A DNA stretch of 64,000 nt from Jejuia algarum (GCA_947495775.1 CANMAQ010000013.1:62001-126000), one strand, 5' to 3'; counted from the stretch's first letter, positions 1 to 8,789 are shown. Numbers and translations are program-made. The notes: generated from the letters alone by a model not told the origin.

Positions 1-680
1 CCTTCTGCAGCACCTTCTATAATACCAGGAATATCTGCCATGACAAACGTTTGGTAATCGCGATACTCTACAATCCCCAAATTTGGTTTTAGGGTGGTAA
101 ACTCGTAATCGGCAATCTTAGGTTTTGCCGAAGTAATCACAGACAGCAATGTCGATTTACCTGCATTAGGAAAGCCTACCAAACCAACATCTGCCAGTAC
201 TTTAAGTTCCATGGTAATATAGCGCTCCTCCATAGGCAACCCAGGCTGCGCGTAACGTGGTGTTTGATTGGTCGATGACTTAAAATGCCAGTTTCCTAAG
301 CCTCCTTTTCCACCTTGCGCTATAATTTGCTCTTCACCTTCTGTAGTGATTTCAAAGAGGATCGCATTGGTTTCAGTATCACGTATTACAGTACCTAATG
401 GCACATCTACATAAACATCTTCACCATCGGCACCCGTACTTCTACTTTTACTCCCATTAGAGCCATGGCCCGCGCGAAAGTGTTTTTTAAATTTTAAATG
501 AAATAATGTCCATAGGTTTGAATTGCCACGAACAATAATATGACCACCGCGACCACCGTCGCCACCATCTGGACCACCTTTAGTAATGTATTTTTCCCTA
601 TGTAAGTGCGTAGACCCTTGTCCACCCTTACCAGAAGCCACATACATCTTTACGTAATCCACAAAATTTCCTTCAGTCAT
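1..680 (-). CDS. obg: GTPase Obg (N-terminal part, cut by window edge)
   Basis: Ribosome-associated GTPase of the Obg/CgtA family, involved in late 50S subunit assembly and stress control. Only about 226 N-terminal residues are present; the gene runs off the left edge. The protein opens MTEGNFVDYVKMYVASGKGG and has the glycine-rich Obg fold (GGPDGGDGGRGGH at about residues 34-46), then the G1 P-loop GFPNAGKS at about residue 168 and the DIPG switch II motif near the cut end. The ATG at 678-680 is the natural start, since the Obg family begins at this point. It lies downstream of the hpt-adk fusion on the same strand with a 118-base gap, so the two may be co-transcribed. The identification is secure. 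Confidence 0.96.
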   Translation of the reverse strand, partial: MTEGNFVDYVKMYVASGKGGQGSTHLHREKYITKGGPDGGDGGRGGHIIVRGNSNLWTLFHLKFKKHFRAGHGSNGSKSRSTGADGEDVYVDVPLGTVIRDTETNAILFEITTEGEEQIIAQGGKGGLGNWHFKSSTNQTPRYAQPGLPMEERYITMELKVLADVGLVGFPNAGKSTLLSVITSAKPKIADYEFTTLKPNLGIVEYRDYQTFVMADIPGIIEGAAE

Positions 681-798
681 TACTTCAATTTATTGTAGCA
701 CTAAAACACCGTGTTTTAATTGCTTTTTTTAACTATTATGTTTTGCTCAACAGCTTAAACGCTATGCATTTACCAACCAAACCTAAAAATTGTAAGGC

Positions 799-1908
799 CT
801 AAAGGCTATCTATCACAGTACTTAAACGCGCAGTAATAGTTTCTATAGATCCCACACCATCAACACCGTGGTATTTATCTTGCGCAGAGAAATAGTCTTT
901 TAATATAGCCGTTTCATCATAGTATACTTTAATCCTATTTCTAATCACAGTTTCATCAGCATCATCTGCTCTACCGCTTGTCTTACCACGCTCTAGTAAA
1001 CGTTGTACCAATACTTCATCTTCAACTTCTAAAGCAATCATAGCATTAATTTGAGAATCCTTCTCATCCATTAATGCATCTAGAGCTTTAGCTTGTGCAT
1101 TTGTACGTGGAAAACCATCGAAAATAAAACCATTAGCATCAGCATTTTTTTCAACTTCAGCATTCAACATATCTATGGTTACTTCGTCTGGAACTAAGGC
1201 TCCTTTATCAATATAAGATTTAGCCAGTACTCCTAAAGCTGTTTCATTTTTAATATTGTACCTAAAAACGTCTCCTGTAGAGATATGAACAAGGTTATAT
1301 TTTTCTTTTAAAAAATCAGCTTGAGTCCCTTTTCCTGCACCTGGAGGGCCAAATAATACTAAATTCGTCATGTGTTGTGTGTCTTTAATTTGATATACTT
1401 CTGGTAAATTACGTCCTAAATTATTATAGTCTAAGCCATAGCCTACAATAAATCTATTTGGAATCTTTATACCTATATAGTGTAATTTAAAATCTTTTTT
1501 ATAAGCCTCTGGCTTATGAAATAATGTTGCAATTCGAAGTGCTTTTACAGCTTCATTCTTAAAAATGCGGTGTATCTCTCCTAAAGTATTCCCCGTATCG
1601 ATAATATCTTCTAAAATAACAACAGTACGGCCTGTTAAATCTTGTGTTAAACCTATTAGACGTTGAATATCTTCACTAGATTTTACACCTTCGTAAGAGG
1701 CCAATTTAATAAAAGTCACCTCACAGGGTTTCGGGTACTTCTTTACAAAATCGCTTACAAACATAAACGACCCATTAAGCACGCCTACAAATACAGGGAT
1801 TTCATCGCCTAAATCGGCAAGGATTTGAGACACCAATGTATCTATTGCAGCTTCAATTTGCTGCGCAGTTATAAATGGTTTAAAATATGTATCGTGAAGT
1901 TTTATCAC
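799..1908 (-). CDS. Fused hypoxanthine phosphoribosyltransferase - adenylate kinase
   Basis: A single protein of about 369 residues carrying two purine salvage enzymes. Residues 1-179 are a hypoxanthine phosphoribosyltransferase with the PRPP-binding loop VVILEDIIDTGNTL at about 96-109. Residues from about 180 are adenylate kinase, opening MTNLVLFGPPGAGKGTQ with the P-loop at about 187-196 and the DGFPRT motif further on; at about 190 residues this half is a full-length short-lid adenylate kinase. I chose the GTG at 1906-1908 because homology begins at VIKLHD. The possible extension upstream to a TTG at 1941 overlaps a TAnnTTTG promoter motif at 1929-1936. The kinase half has its own internal ATG, so separate translation is possible. 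The gene is divergent from purK, which fits a purine neighbourhood. Fusions of this type are known in flavobacteria, to my knowledge. Confidence 0.93.
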   Translation of the reverse strand: MIKLHDTYFKPFITAQQIEAAIDTLVSQILADLGDEIPVFVGVLNGSFMFVSDFVKKYPKPCEVTFIKLASYEGVKSSEDIQRLIGLTQDLTGRTVVILEDIIDTGNTLGEIHRIFKNEAVKALRIATLFHKPEAYKKDFKLHYIGIKIPNRFIVGYGLDYNNLGRNLPEVYQIKDTQHMTNLVLFGPPGAGKGTQADFLKEKYNLVHISTGDVFRYNIKNETALGVLAKSYIDKGALVPDEVTIDMLNAEVEKNADANGFIFDGFPRTNAQAKALDALMDEKDSQINAMIALEVEDEVLVQRLLERGKTSGRADDADETVIRNRIKVYYDETAILKDYFSAQDKYHGVDGVGSIETITARLSTVIDSL

Positions 1909-1928
1909 TTTTTTAGCTTTGAAAGGCA

Positions 1929-1936
1929 CAAAGATA
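1929..1936 (-). promoter_or_regulatory. -7 promoter motif for hpt-adk
   Basis: TATCTTTG matches the Bacteroidota -7 consensus TAnnTTTG and lies about 20 bases before the GTG start at 1908. Its position argues that the longer reading frame beginning at 1941 is not translated. No clear -33 TTTG was found at the usual spacing. Confidence 0.55.
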
Positions 1937-2001
1937 ATCAATAGATTAAGTATTCCGCATTTTTTGATTTAGGTTTTAGAATCAAATTTCATATTTAAAT
2001 G

Positions 2002-2009
2002 TATTTTTG
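2002..2009 (+). promoter_or_regulatory. -7 promoter motif for purK
   Basis: TATTTTTG matches TAnnTTTG, 35 bases before the purK ATG. It faces away from the hpt-adk motif, giving a divergent promoter region. I see no good -33 TTTG. Confidence 0.6.
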
Positions 2010-2044
2010 TACTCTTTAAAACGTGTAGACTTTAAAAGCAACTC

Positions 2045-3199
2045 ATGAATTATTTCTCTTCCAATTTTAAATTAGGTATCCTAGGGGGTGGACAATTAGG
2101 TAAAATGCTATTGTACAATACCCGCAAGTTTGACATTTACACTTGTATTCTAGACAGTAGTAACGAAGCGCCTTCTAAAATTGCCTGCGACGAGTTCCAT
2201 TTAGGGGACTTGATGGATTATGATGCTGTTTATAATTTTGGGAAGGGTGTAGATGTACTCACCATTGAAATAGAGAATGTTAATGTTGATGCTTTAGAAG
2301 CTCTTGAAAAAGAAGGTAAAACGGTATATCCTAGTTCTAAAACACTACGAACGATCCAAAATAAAGCCACGCAGAAGTTATTCTACCAAGACAACAACCT
2401 TCCTACTGCGCCTTTTTCGCGATTCGCTTATCGTTCTGAAATTGAAGACGCCATCATTAACGGGGGGCTAGAATTTCCTTTTGTATGGAAAGCAGCTCAA
2501 TTTGGCTACGATGGGAATGGTGTGAAAATTGTAAAACAGCTGTCTGATTTAAAGGACTTACCAAAAGGCGAATGTATTGCAGAACGTCTAGTCCCATTTA
2601 AAAACGAACTTGCCGTAATTGTAACTCGAAATGCTTCTGGAGCTACCAAGGCATTTCCTGTGGTTGAAATGGAATTCCATCCAGAGGCTAACCAAGTAGA
2701 GTACGTGATCTGTCCTGCTAGGGTTTCAGACACTGTAGCACAACGTGCTACTGAGGTCGCTTTAAAAGTCTCTGAAGCATTTAACCACGTAGGCGTATTG
2801 GCGGTAGAGATGTTTCAAACCGAAGACGATACCATTTTGATAAATGAAGTCGCTCCAAGACCGCATAACTCTGGGCATCAAACTATAGAAGCCAGTTACA
2901 CCTCCCAGTTTGAACAGCACTTAAGAGCCATTCTCGATCTGCCTTTGGGACGAACCGATAGTAAAGTTGGCGGTGTTATGGTTAATTTGGTAGGCGCAGA
3001 AGGCTATTCTGGGCGTGTTATTTATGAAAACATAGAAAATATTATGACTATGGATGGTGTAACCCCACATATTTATGGTAAAAAAGAAACACGTCCTTTT
3101 CGAAAAATGGGACATGTTACCATCGTTAACGAAGATTTAAACGAAGCACGACGCATTGCTGAAGCTGTGAAAAAAAGCATTAAAGTTATTAGCGTATAA
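2045..3199 (+). CDS. purK: 5-(carboxyamino)imidazole ribonucleotide synthase
   Basis: ATP-grasp enzyme that carboxylates AIR to N5-CAIR in de novo purine synthesis, in the cytoplasm. The 384-residue length is normal for PurK. The N-terminal nucleotide-binding fold shows KLGILGGGQLGKML at about residues 9-22. The ATP-grasp region includes FPFVWKAAQFGYDGNGV, AVEMF and the metal-binding ENEVAPRPHNSGH-type motif, seen here as INEVAPRPHNSGH. Its usual partner purE is separated from it by two unrelated genes at 3229-5105, although all four lie on the same strand with short gaps. The ATG at 2045 follows a good -7 promoter motif. Confidence 0.97.
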   Translation: MNYFSSNFKLGILGGGQLGKMLLYNTRKFDIYTCILDSSNEAPSKIACDEFHLGDLMDYDAVYNFGKGVDVLTIEIENVNVDALEALEKEGKTVYPSSKTLRTIQNKATQKLFYQDNNLPTAPFSRFAYRSEIEDAIINGGLEFPFVWKAAQFGYDGNGVKIVKQLSDLKDLPKGECIAERLVPFKNELAVIVTRNASGATKAFPVVEMEFHPEANQVEYVICPARVSDTVAQRATEVALKVSEAFNHVGVLAVEMFQTEDDTILINEVAPRPHNSGHQTIEASYTSQFEQHLRAILDLPLGRTDSKVGGVMVNLVGAEGYSGRVIYENIENIMTMDGVTPHIYGKKETRPFRKMGHVTIVNEDLNEARRIAEAVKKSIKVISV

Positions 3200-3204
3200 A
3201 ATCT

Positions 3205-3212
3205 TAAATTTG
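3205..3212 (+). promoter_or_regulatory. -7 promoter motif ahead of the PtuA-like gene
   Basis: TAAATTTG matches TAnnTTTG exactly, just after the purK stop codon and 16 bases before the PtuA-like ATG. It suggests the inserted cassette may have its own promoter as well as read-through from purK. No -33 element is obvious. Confidence 0.45.
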
Positions 3213-3228
3213 TAAAAAACTCAAAATC

Positions 3229-4527
3229 ATGAAAATTTCAAAATTGAACATTAAGGAATTTAGACACCTAAAAGATTTAGAGTTTGATTTTACTTACCCT
3301 AAAGATTATAAAGATAAAAGCAAAGCTGGAAAACCTTTAGATAAAATTTGTTTTATTGGACAAAGCGCGACTGGCAAAACAGGACTACTTGAATTAATTT
3401 ATTCTCTAGGAATGAATTCTCTTAAACTTGAGGTTATAGGTCAAGATAGTATTATAGGCTTCAAAGGTTTAAATTATATTAATGGTTTGATTGAATTTTC
3501 TTTTAACGATAAATTTTACACTCTCAATAAAGGGGCTATAACTTATAATAACAGGAAATTCAACGGCTCAACTTCTGGAGGAGTGGTAGAATCGTTAATC
3601 CCTACAAACCTTAAAAAAAACATTATTTATTTCCAAGCTGATTTAATTTCCAGAAAAAACATAGAACTTTTTGCAAAAAACCCTATAGATTTAATTGAAA
3701 GTTTAAATAGTGACGAGAATAAGTTTGATGTTCTTCATGAAAAAGAAGAAAAACACACCTATTTATTTGATGATGATGTAGACACTTCTACGTGGAAATT
3801 TCTTTTAGAAGAAATTTTAAACTACAGAAAAAAGTTTACTCAAAAAATGTCTGAACTTATACATAAAGGTTTAATTGCAGATCAAAACAAACTTAATAAT
3901 GAATTTAGCAAATGGCAAAAAGACAACCCGAATGCACTAAAAGCTTTTGCTGAAAAATTCAATCCTTTACTAAAGAAATTAAATGTGGAGGTTGATTTAG
4001 TTAATACAGAATATGCCATCCCTCTAAACAATAAACACACAGGAGAAATCATTCCTATTCAAAGTGCCAGTACAGGAACGAAAGGGCTTTTATTATCATT
4101 TTTACCTCTATTTAAATTAGATACTAAGGACGGTATCGTATTAATAGACGAGCCAGAACGTTCACTCTATCCAGACATGCAAATGGATTTAATGGAACAT
4201 TACTATAATCTGGCTAGAGACGCTCAAATGATTGTAGCTACACATTCTCCTTTTGTTGCAGCGTCTTTCGAACCTGAAGAACGTTTCATTTTATATTTTG
4301 ATGACACTGGAAATGTAAAAATAAAAAAAGGAACTTCCCCTATTGGGGATGACCCTAATGATTTACTCAAAAATGACTTTAAAATCAATTATTACAATAA
4401 ATACGGTAAAAAAGCCTATGAATCTTATGTAGAACTTAAAGAAAAAGTTCTGAATGAAACCGATTCAGAAAAGAAAAAAAGCTTAATGTTAGAAATGGTC
4501 AAATTGGGTAATACATATAATTTCTAA
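3229..4527 (+). CDS. Septu-like (PtuA-type) AAA/ABC ATPase
   Basis: Predicted ATPase subunit of a Septu-type antiphage defence pair. The 432-residue protein has the ABC/SMC-like ATPase layout: Walker A GQSATGKT at 44-51, a signature-like segment SASTGTKGLLLSFLP at about 279-293, Walker B VLIDEPE at 304-310, and an H-loop histidine at about 339 in IVATHSPF. The insert between Walker A and the signature is helical and lysine-rich. The gene overlaps the next one by one base (TAATG), which is typical of translationally coupled toxin or nuclease partners. The pair sits between purK and purE, and the codons look more A-rich than those of its neighbours. The family call rests on the ATPase-HNH pairing; other AAA_15/21 defence ATPases with HNH partners are possible. 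Confidence 0.72.
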   Translation: MKISKLNIKEFRHLKDLEFDFTYPKDYKDKSKAGKPLDKICFIGQSATGKTGLLELIYSLGMNSLKLEVIGQDSIIGFKGLNYINGLIEFSFNDKFYTLNKGAITYNNRKFNGSTSGGVVESLIPTNLKKNIIYFQADLISRKNIELFAKNPIDLIESLNSDENKFDVLHEKEEKHTYLFDDDVDTSTWKFLLEEILNYRKKFTQKMSELIHKGLIADQNKLNNEFSKWQKDNPNALKAFAEKFNPLLKKLNVEVDLVNTEYAIPLNNKHTGEIIPIQSASTGTKGLLLSFLPLFKLDTKDGIVLIDEPERSLYPDMQMDLMEHYYNLARDAQMIVATHSPFVAASFEPEERFILYFDDTGNVKIKKGTSPIGDDPNDLLKNDFKINYYNKYGKKAYESYVELKEKVLNETDSEKKKSLMLEMVKLGNTYNF

Positions 4528-5105
4528 TGCGTAAAGCAATCAAAATAAAAACTTCTAAAATCATAAAGGAGGGTCTAAAATTTAGTCAAGGGGATAATTC
4601 CAAGTTATCTAAAATACTGTATGCAGAACAAAAAGGATTCTGTGCATATACAGATGAATACATAGCAAGAACAGACGCTAAAGATATTGAACACTTTAAT
4701 CCAACTCTAAAAAACACAAATAAAGATAATTACAACAATTGGTTTTTAGTTAAACATCAATGGAACAAAGAGAAATCTTCTAAATGGAAAAACTTCCAAC
4801 CTGTTTTACACCCTACAGATCCATCCTTTGAAAATAGAATTAGTTTTGACCAAGGTGACTATATTGCTTCCAATCCTAAAGATAGAGAAGCAAAAAACTT
4901 AATTAAATTATTGAAATTAGATGATCTTATTCTAGCAGATGAGCGAAAACGATATTTAAAACGTAAAAAAGAGGAAATAGAAAAATTTGGGTGCAGTCCT
5001 CAAGTTTTTTTTGAAATTTTGATTAAGTCAGACATTAAACAAATTGCTTATTTAAGAGCAATAAAAGAAAAATTTAAAATTGACATTTGGGATTTAATTC
5101 CTTAA
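4527..5105 (+). CDS. Septu-like (PtuB-type) HNH nuclease, degenerate zinc site
   Basis: Likely effector nuclease partner of the upstream ATPase. The 192-residue protein has the PtuB-like layout: GFCAYTDEYI at about residues 37-46, the catalytic-histidine segment DIEHFNPT at 53-60, NNWFLVKHQWNKEK at about 70-83, then a helical C-terminus. Typical PtuB/HNH proteins have CxxC in the first segment and CxxCN in the third. Here these read CAYT and KHQWN, so three of the four zinc cysteines are missing while the HNH-type His and Asn remain. Its start overlaps the ATPase stop by one base and it ends 12 bases before purE. The nuclease role is inferred from motif and partnership, not certain. Confidence 0.65.
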   Translation: MRKAIKIKTSKIIKEGLKFSQGDNSKLSKILYAEQKGFCAYTDEYIARTDAKDIEHFNPTLKNTNKDNYNNWFLVKHQWNKEKSSKWKNFQPVLHPTDPSFENRISFDQGDYIASNPKDREAKNLIKLLKLDDLILADERKRYLKRKKEEIEKFGCSPQVFFEILIKSDIKQIAYLRAIKEKFKIDIWDLIP

Positions 5106-5117
5106 AAAAATAATATT

Positions 5118-5600
5118 ATGAGTAAAGTAGGTGTAATTATGGGAAGTAAAAGTGATCTTCCTGTTATGCAAGATGCTATAGACATCTTAAAAGAATTTAA
5201 TATTGAGGTAGAAGTTGATATTGTATCAGCACACCGCACGCCAGAAAAACTATTCGATTACGGTTCTAAAGCACACACTAAAGGGTTTACAGTAATCGTT
5301 GCTGGAGCTGGCGGCGCAGCCCATTTACCAGGTATGGTCGCATCATTATCGCCTTTACCTGTAATTGGAGTTCCTGTAAAAAGCAGCAATTCGATAGATG
5401 GCTGGGATTCTGTACTCTCCATTTTACAAATGCCAGGAGGCGTCCCTGTAGCTACAGTTGCTTTAAATGGCGCTAAAAACGCTGGTATACTAGCTGCACA
5501 AATTATAGGCGCGCAAGACCCTGCTGTTTTAGCTAAAATTATAGCTTATAAAGAAGGATTAAAAGCAAAGGTTTACGATTCTGCAAAGGGTCTAAACTAA
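5118..5600 (+). CDS. purE: N5-carboxyaminoimidazole ribonucleotide mutase
   Basis: Class I PurE, converting N5-CAIR from PurK to CAIR in purine synthesis. The 160-residue length is standard. Visible motifs are GVIMGSKSDLPVM near the N-terminus, the catalytic SAHRTP at about residues 42-47, GAGGAAHLPGM and the HLPGMVAS-type active-site loop. Only 12 bases separate it from the PtuB-like gene, and I see no TAnnTTTG motif directly upstream, so it probably depends on transcription through the inserted defence cassette. Confidence 0.97.
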   Translation: MSKVGVIMGSKSDLPVMQDAIDILKEFNIEVEVDIVSAHRTPEKLFDYGSKAHTKGFTVIVAGAGGAAHLPGMVASLSPLPVIGVPVKSSNSIDGWDSVLSILQMPGGVPVATVALNGAKNAGILAAQIIGAQDPAVLAKIIAYKEGLKAKVYDSAKGLN

Positions 5601-5601
5601 A

Positions 5602-5627
5602 GAAACCCCGACCAAGGTCGAGGTTTC
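5602..5627 (+). terminator. Hairpin after purE
   Basis: GAAACCCCGACC pairs with GGTCGAGGTTTC around an AA loop with one mismatch, starting one base after the purE stop. There is no strong T tract, so it is a weak or bidirectional terminator, or an RNA-end stabiliser. Confidence 0.5.
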
Positions 5628-5748
5628 ATTAGCTATTAACAATAATTCTTACGAGTTAAGTAACTCTTCTGAAAAATCAGGTCGAAATTACAAATAAATT
5701 CAGTCTCGATCTAATAATATCTCTAAACTTTAACACTTCTAAAGCATA

Positions 5749-7788
5749 ATGGACACTAATATTCTGTTAAACGATTTTAATACACCTTTTAACGTAGCAC
5801 CTTTTTCAAAAATTAAGGATGAAGATTTTCTTCCTGCCTTTCAAGAAGGCATTAAAGCTGCAAAAGCTGAAATAGATGCCATTACATTAAACACAGCAAA
5901 AGCCACTTTTGAAAACACAATAGAGGCTTTAGATTTTTCTGGAGCGCATTTAAACCGCATCTCTAGCATTTTCTTTAACTTGAACTCGGCAGAGACTAAT
6001 GAAACCATTCAGAAGATTGCCCAAGAGGTATCCCCTCTATTATCTGAATTTAGTAACGACATCACATTAAATGAAGCCCTATTTGAACGTGTTAAAACCG
6101 TATACGATCAAAAGGAAACGCTTCAACTTACCGTAGAACAAGCCACCTTATTGGATAAAAAATACAAAGGATTTTCTAGAAACGGCGCTAATTTATCCGA
6201 TGCAAAAAAAGAACAACTTAGGGCGATCGATAAGCAATTAAGTCAACTCAGTTTAAAGTTTGGCGAAAACATTTTGGCTGAAACCAACGCGTTTGAAATG
6301 TTACTTACCGATCCCAAAACATTATCGGGACTCCCTGAAGGTGCCATTGAAGCTGCTAAGCAACTTGCGGAGTCTAAAGGTAAAGACGGCTGGTTATTTA
6401 CATTAGATTACCCTAGTTACATTCCTTTTATCACTTATGCTGATGATCGTGAATTGCGAAAGAAAATCGCAATTGCCGCTGGTACAAAAGGATTTAAAGG
6501 TGACGCTTTAGACAATCAAGACCATGTTTTAAACATTGTAAAACTTAGGCACCAACGCGCCAATTTACTAGGCTATAAAACCCATGCACACTTTGTATTA
6601 GAAGAACGTATGGCCGAAACTCCAGATAAAGTACATCAATTTTTGAATGAACTTCTTGAAAAAGCAAAACCTGCTGCCGAAGATGAATTTAAAAATTTAG
6701 AAGCGTTTGCAAAAGACTTAGACGGCATCACAACGCTACAAAAATGGGACGGTGCTTATTATGCTGAAAAATTAAAACAGAAACGTTTTGATTTAGACGA
6801 TGAGCGTTTAAAACCCTATTTTAAGCTAGAAAATGTTATAGACGGCGCTTTCACTATAGCTCATAAATTATTTGGATTAAATTTTGAAGCCATTACCACC
6901 ATAGACAAGTACCATGACGATGTACGCACTTATAAAGTTACAGACGACGCGGGAAATTATGTCTCTATATTTTATGCCGATTTTTTTCCAAGACCAGGCA
7001 AAAGAAATGGCGCATGGATGACGGTATACAAACCACAATACATAAAGGACGGCACTAATAGCAGACCCCATATTTCTATCGTTTGTAATTTCACAAAACC
7101 CACAAAAACAAAACCCTCTTTATTAACCTTTAATGAAGTGACCACATTATTTCATGAATTTGGACATGCCCTACATGGTATGCTCGCTAATACGACCTAC
7201 CCTAGCTTATCGGGCACTAATGTGTACTGGGATTTTGTTGAATTACCGAGTCAAATTTTAGAAAATTGGTGTTATGAGAAAGAAGCTTTAGAGGTATTTG
7301 CCACGCATTATGAAACTGGAGAAGTGATTCCTATGGATCTTGTAGAAAAAATAAAAGCCTCTGCTACTTTTCATGAGGGCATGCAAACCTTAAGACAGAT
7401 CAGTTTTGGGTTGTTAGACATGAGTTGGCATGGCGAGGCTGCACCAGATAAAATCACTTCTGTAAAAACACATGAAGCAAAAGCGTTTAAAAACACAAAA
7501 CTATATCCTGATGTTGCTGAAAACTGCATGAGCACCGCCTTTTCCCATATTTTTCAAGGCGGCTACTCTTCGGGGTACTACAGTTACAAATGGGCAGAGG
7601 TCTTAGATGCCGATGCATTCGAATATTTTAAGACAGAAGGCATTTTTAATCCTACTGTAGCTCATAAATTTAAAACACATGTGCTTAGCCAAGGAGGTAC
7701 CGAAAATCCTATGACGTTATACAAACGTTTTAGAGGTCAAGCTCCACAACCAGATGCACTATTAAAACGTGCGGGATTATTAAAATAA
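5749..7788 (+). CDS. M3 family metallopeptidase (Dcp/oligopeptidase A-like)
   Basis: Zinc oligopeptidase of the thimet family M3, which degrades short peptides; Bacteroidota members are usually annotated as peptidyl-dipeptidase Dcp. The 679-residue length fits. The zinc site HEFGHALH has H469, E470 and H473, with the third-ligand region in YWDFVELPSQ about 25 residues on. I see no signal peptide, so a cytoplasmic enzyme is likely. It is transcribed alone and is followed by a long hairpin terminator. Dcp and oligopeptidase A (PrlC) cannot be told apart with certainty from the sequence alone, so I give no symbol. Confidence 0.92.
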   Translation: MDTNILLNDFNTPFNVAPFSKIKDEDFLPAFQEGIKAAKAEIDAITLNTAKATFENTIEALDFSGAHLNRISSIFFNLNSAETNETIQKIAQEVSPLLSEFSNDITLNEALFERVKTVYDQKETLQLTVEQATLLDKKYKGFSRNGANLSDAKKEQLRAIDKQLSQLSLKFGENILAETNAFEMLLTDPKTLSGLPEGAIEAAKQLAESKGKDGWLFTLDYPSYIPFITYADDRELRKKIAIAAGTKGFKGDALDNQDHVLNIVKLRHQRANLLGYKTHAHFVLEERMAETPDKVHQFLNELLEKAKPAAEDEFKNLEAFAKDLDGITTLQKWDGAYYAEKLKQKRFDLDDERLKPYFKLENVIDGAFTIAHKLFGLNFEAITTIDKYHDDVRTYKVTDDAGNYVSIFYADFFPRPGKRNGAWMTVYKPQYIKDGTNSRPHISIVCNFTKPTKTKPSLLTFNEVTTLFHEFGHALHGMLANTTYPSLSGTNVYWDFVELPSQILENWCYEKEALEVFATHYETGEVIPMDLVEKIKASATFHEGMQTLRQISFGLLDMSWHGEAAPDKITSVKTHEAKAFKNTKLYPDVAENCMSTAFSHIFQGGYSSGYYSYKWAEVLDADAFEYFKTEGIFNPTVAHKFKTHVLSQGGTENPMTLYKRFRGQAPQPDALLKRAGLLK

Positions 7789-7803
7789 CCCCCTTTTCAT
7801 CAC

Positions 7804-7861
7804 AAACAGGAATATACGTCTTAATGTAGAAGTACTAATTTAAGACGTATGTTCCTGTTTT
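7804..7861 (+). terminator. Long hairpin terminator after the M3 peptidase gene
   Basis: A stem of about 21 base pairs, with left arm AAACAGGAATATACGTCTTAA and right arm at 7840-7860, matches apart from one G-U wobble and closes a loop of about 15 bases. It ends in TTTT, so it can serve as an intrinsic terminator for the + strand. Confidence 0.8.
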
Positions 7862-8199
7862 ACACCTCCTACAAACCCTTAACACGTAAATTCTTGATAT
7901 TAAAATATTACATATAATTTTAACCACAAAACAGCATATGGCGTAAATGCAATGTGTTAAAGTTATTTAAAAAACGCTCATTTTGTTTAAGTATTTGTTT
8001 TTTCAAAAAAACAGACATAAATTCCCTTTTTCTCATATCAAAATAGCTTTAAAAAAACAAAAACACCTCAAAGACAAACATTTAATACTTGTCATATTCG
8101 CCATACAACTAACAATTTTGATATTCAAAAACTTCATTTCTATATCGCTTTACCTTAAAATCGATAAACAAAACTATTAAGAAATTCTTTTTTTTTCAT
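7862..8199. other. AT-rich intergenic region
   Basis: About 340 bases between the M3 terminator and the sigma factor promoter. It is rich in A and T runs and holds only a 65-codon open frame of low-complexity Phe, Lys and Ile that looks non-coding. I see no RNA gene or repeat in it. Confidence 0.5.
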
Positions 8200-8207
8200 T
8201 ATTTTTG
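8200..8207 (+). promoter_or_regulatory. -7 promoter motif for the sigma factor gene
   Basis: TATTTTTG matches TAnnTTTG, 28 bases before the ATG at 8236. Confidence 0.55.
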
Positions 8208-8235
8208 AAGCTTACATAAATATTGAGATGCACTA

Positions 8236-8787
8236 ATGCCCAACCACCAAATTAATCCCAACAAATGGATCGATCTTTATTCCGATTATTTGTTCAACTA
8301 CACGATCACGCGCGTAAGCGATCGTGAAATAGCACAAGATTTAGTTCAAGAAACGTTTTTAGCAGGTTTAAAATCCATGAAAAACTTTAAAGGTGAAGCC
8401 AGCGAACGCACATGGTTAATCTCTATACTAAAACGTAAAATTATAGACCATTACCGTAAAATTAATTCAAACAAAGGTAAAGCCGAAGTTCGAATTAATT
8501 ATAATGATAGTGAAAGCGAAGGCGATTGGCTAGAGGAACGCGTAGCAGATCCTTTCGATAAAACTGCTGAAGACAGCTTACAAAATAACGAGTTAGGCGA
8601 TGCTATTCAAAATTGTTTAGGTAAATTGCCCGAGAAACAAGCTGAAGTTTTTAGGATGAAAACAATTTTAGACTATGAAACTGAAGTTATTTGTAATGAA
8701 TTAGCCATTACAGCGTCTAACCTATGGGTTATTATCCATAGAGCGAGAACCGCAATGGCTGATTGCCTTAAAGAAAATTGGTTTTAA
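8236..8787 (+). CDS. ECF-type RNA polymerase sigma factor
   Basis: Small sigma-70 family factor of 183 residues with regions 2 and 4 only. Region 2 includes YLFNYTITRVSDREIAQDLV (the DLVQETF motif at about residues 35-41) and the -10 recognition helix TWLISILKRKIIDHYRK. Region 4 contains LGKLPEKQAEVFRMK and a helix-turn-helix ending in NLWVIIHRARTAM. It is followed by a small zinc-finger protein whose ATG begins two bases after its stop codon, the usual layout for an ECF factor and its regulator. The target genes cannot be told from the window. Confidence 0.93.
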   Translation: MPNHQINPNKWIDLYSDYLFNYTITRVSDREIAQDLVQETFLAGLKSMKNFKGEASERTWLISILKRKIIDHYRKINSNKGKAEVRINYNDSESEGDWLEERVADPFDKTAEDSLQNNELGDAIQNCLGKLPEKQAEVFRMKTILDYETEVICNELAITASNLWVIIHRARTAMADCLKENWF

Positions 8788-8789
8788 TT

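Noticed and set aside
7983..8180. 65-codon open frame before the sigma factor gene
   Set aside because: Low-complexity Lys/Phe/Ile content in an AT-rich gap, no ribosome site or family resemblance, and it lies just ahead of a promoter motif.
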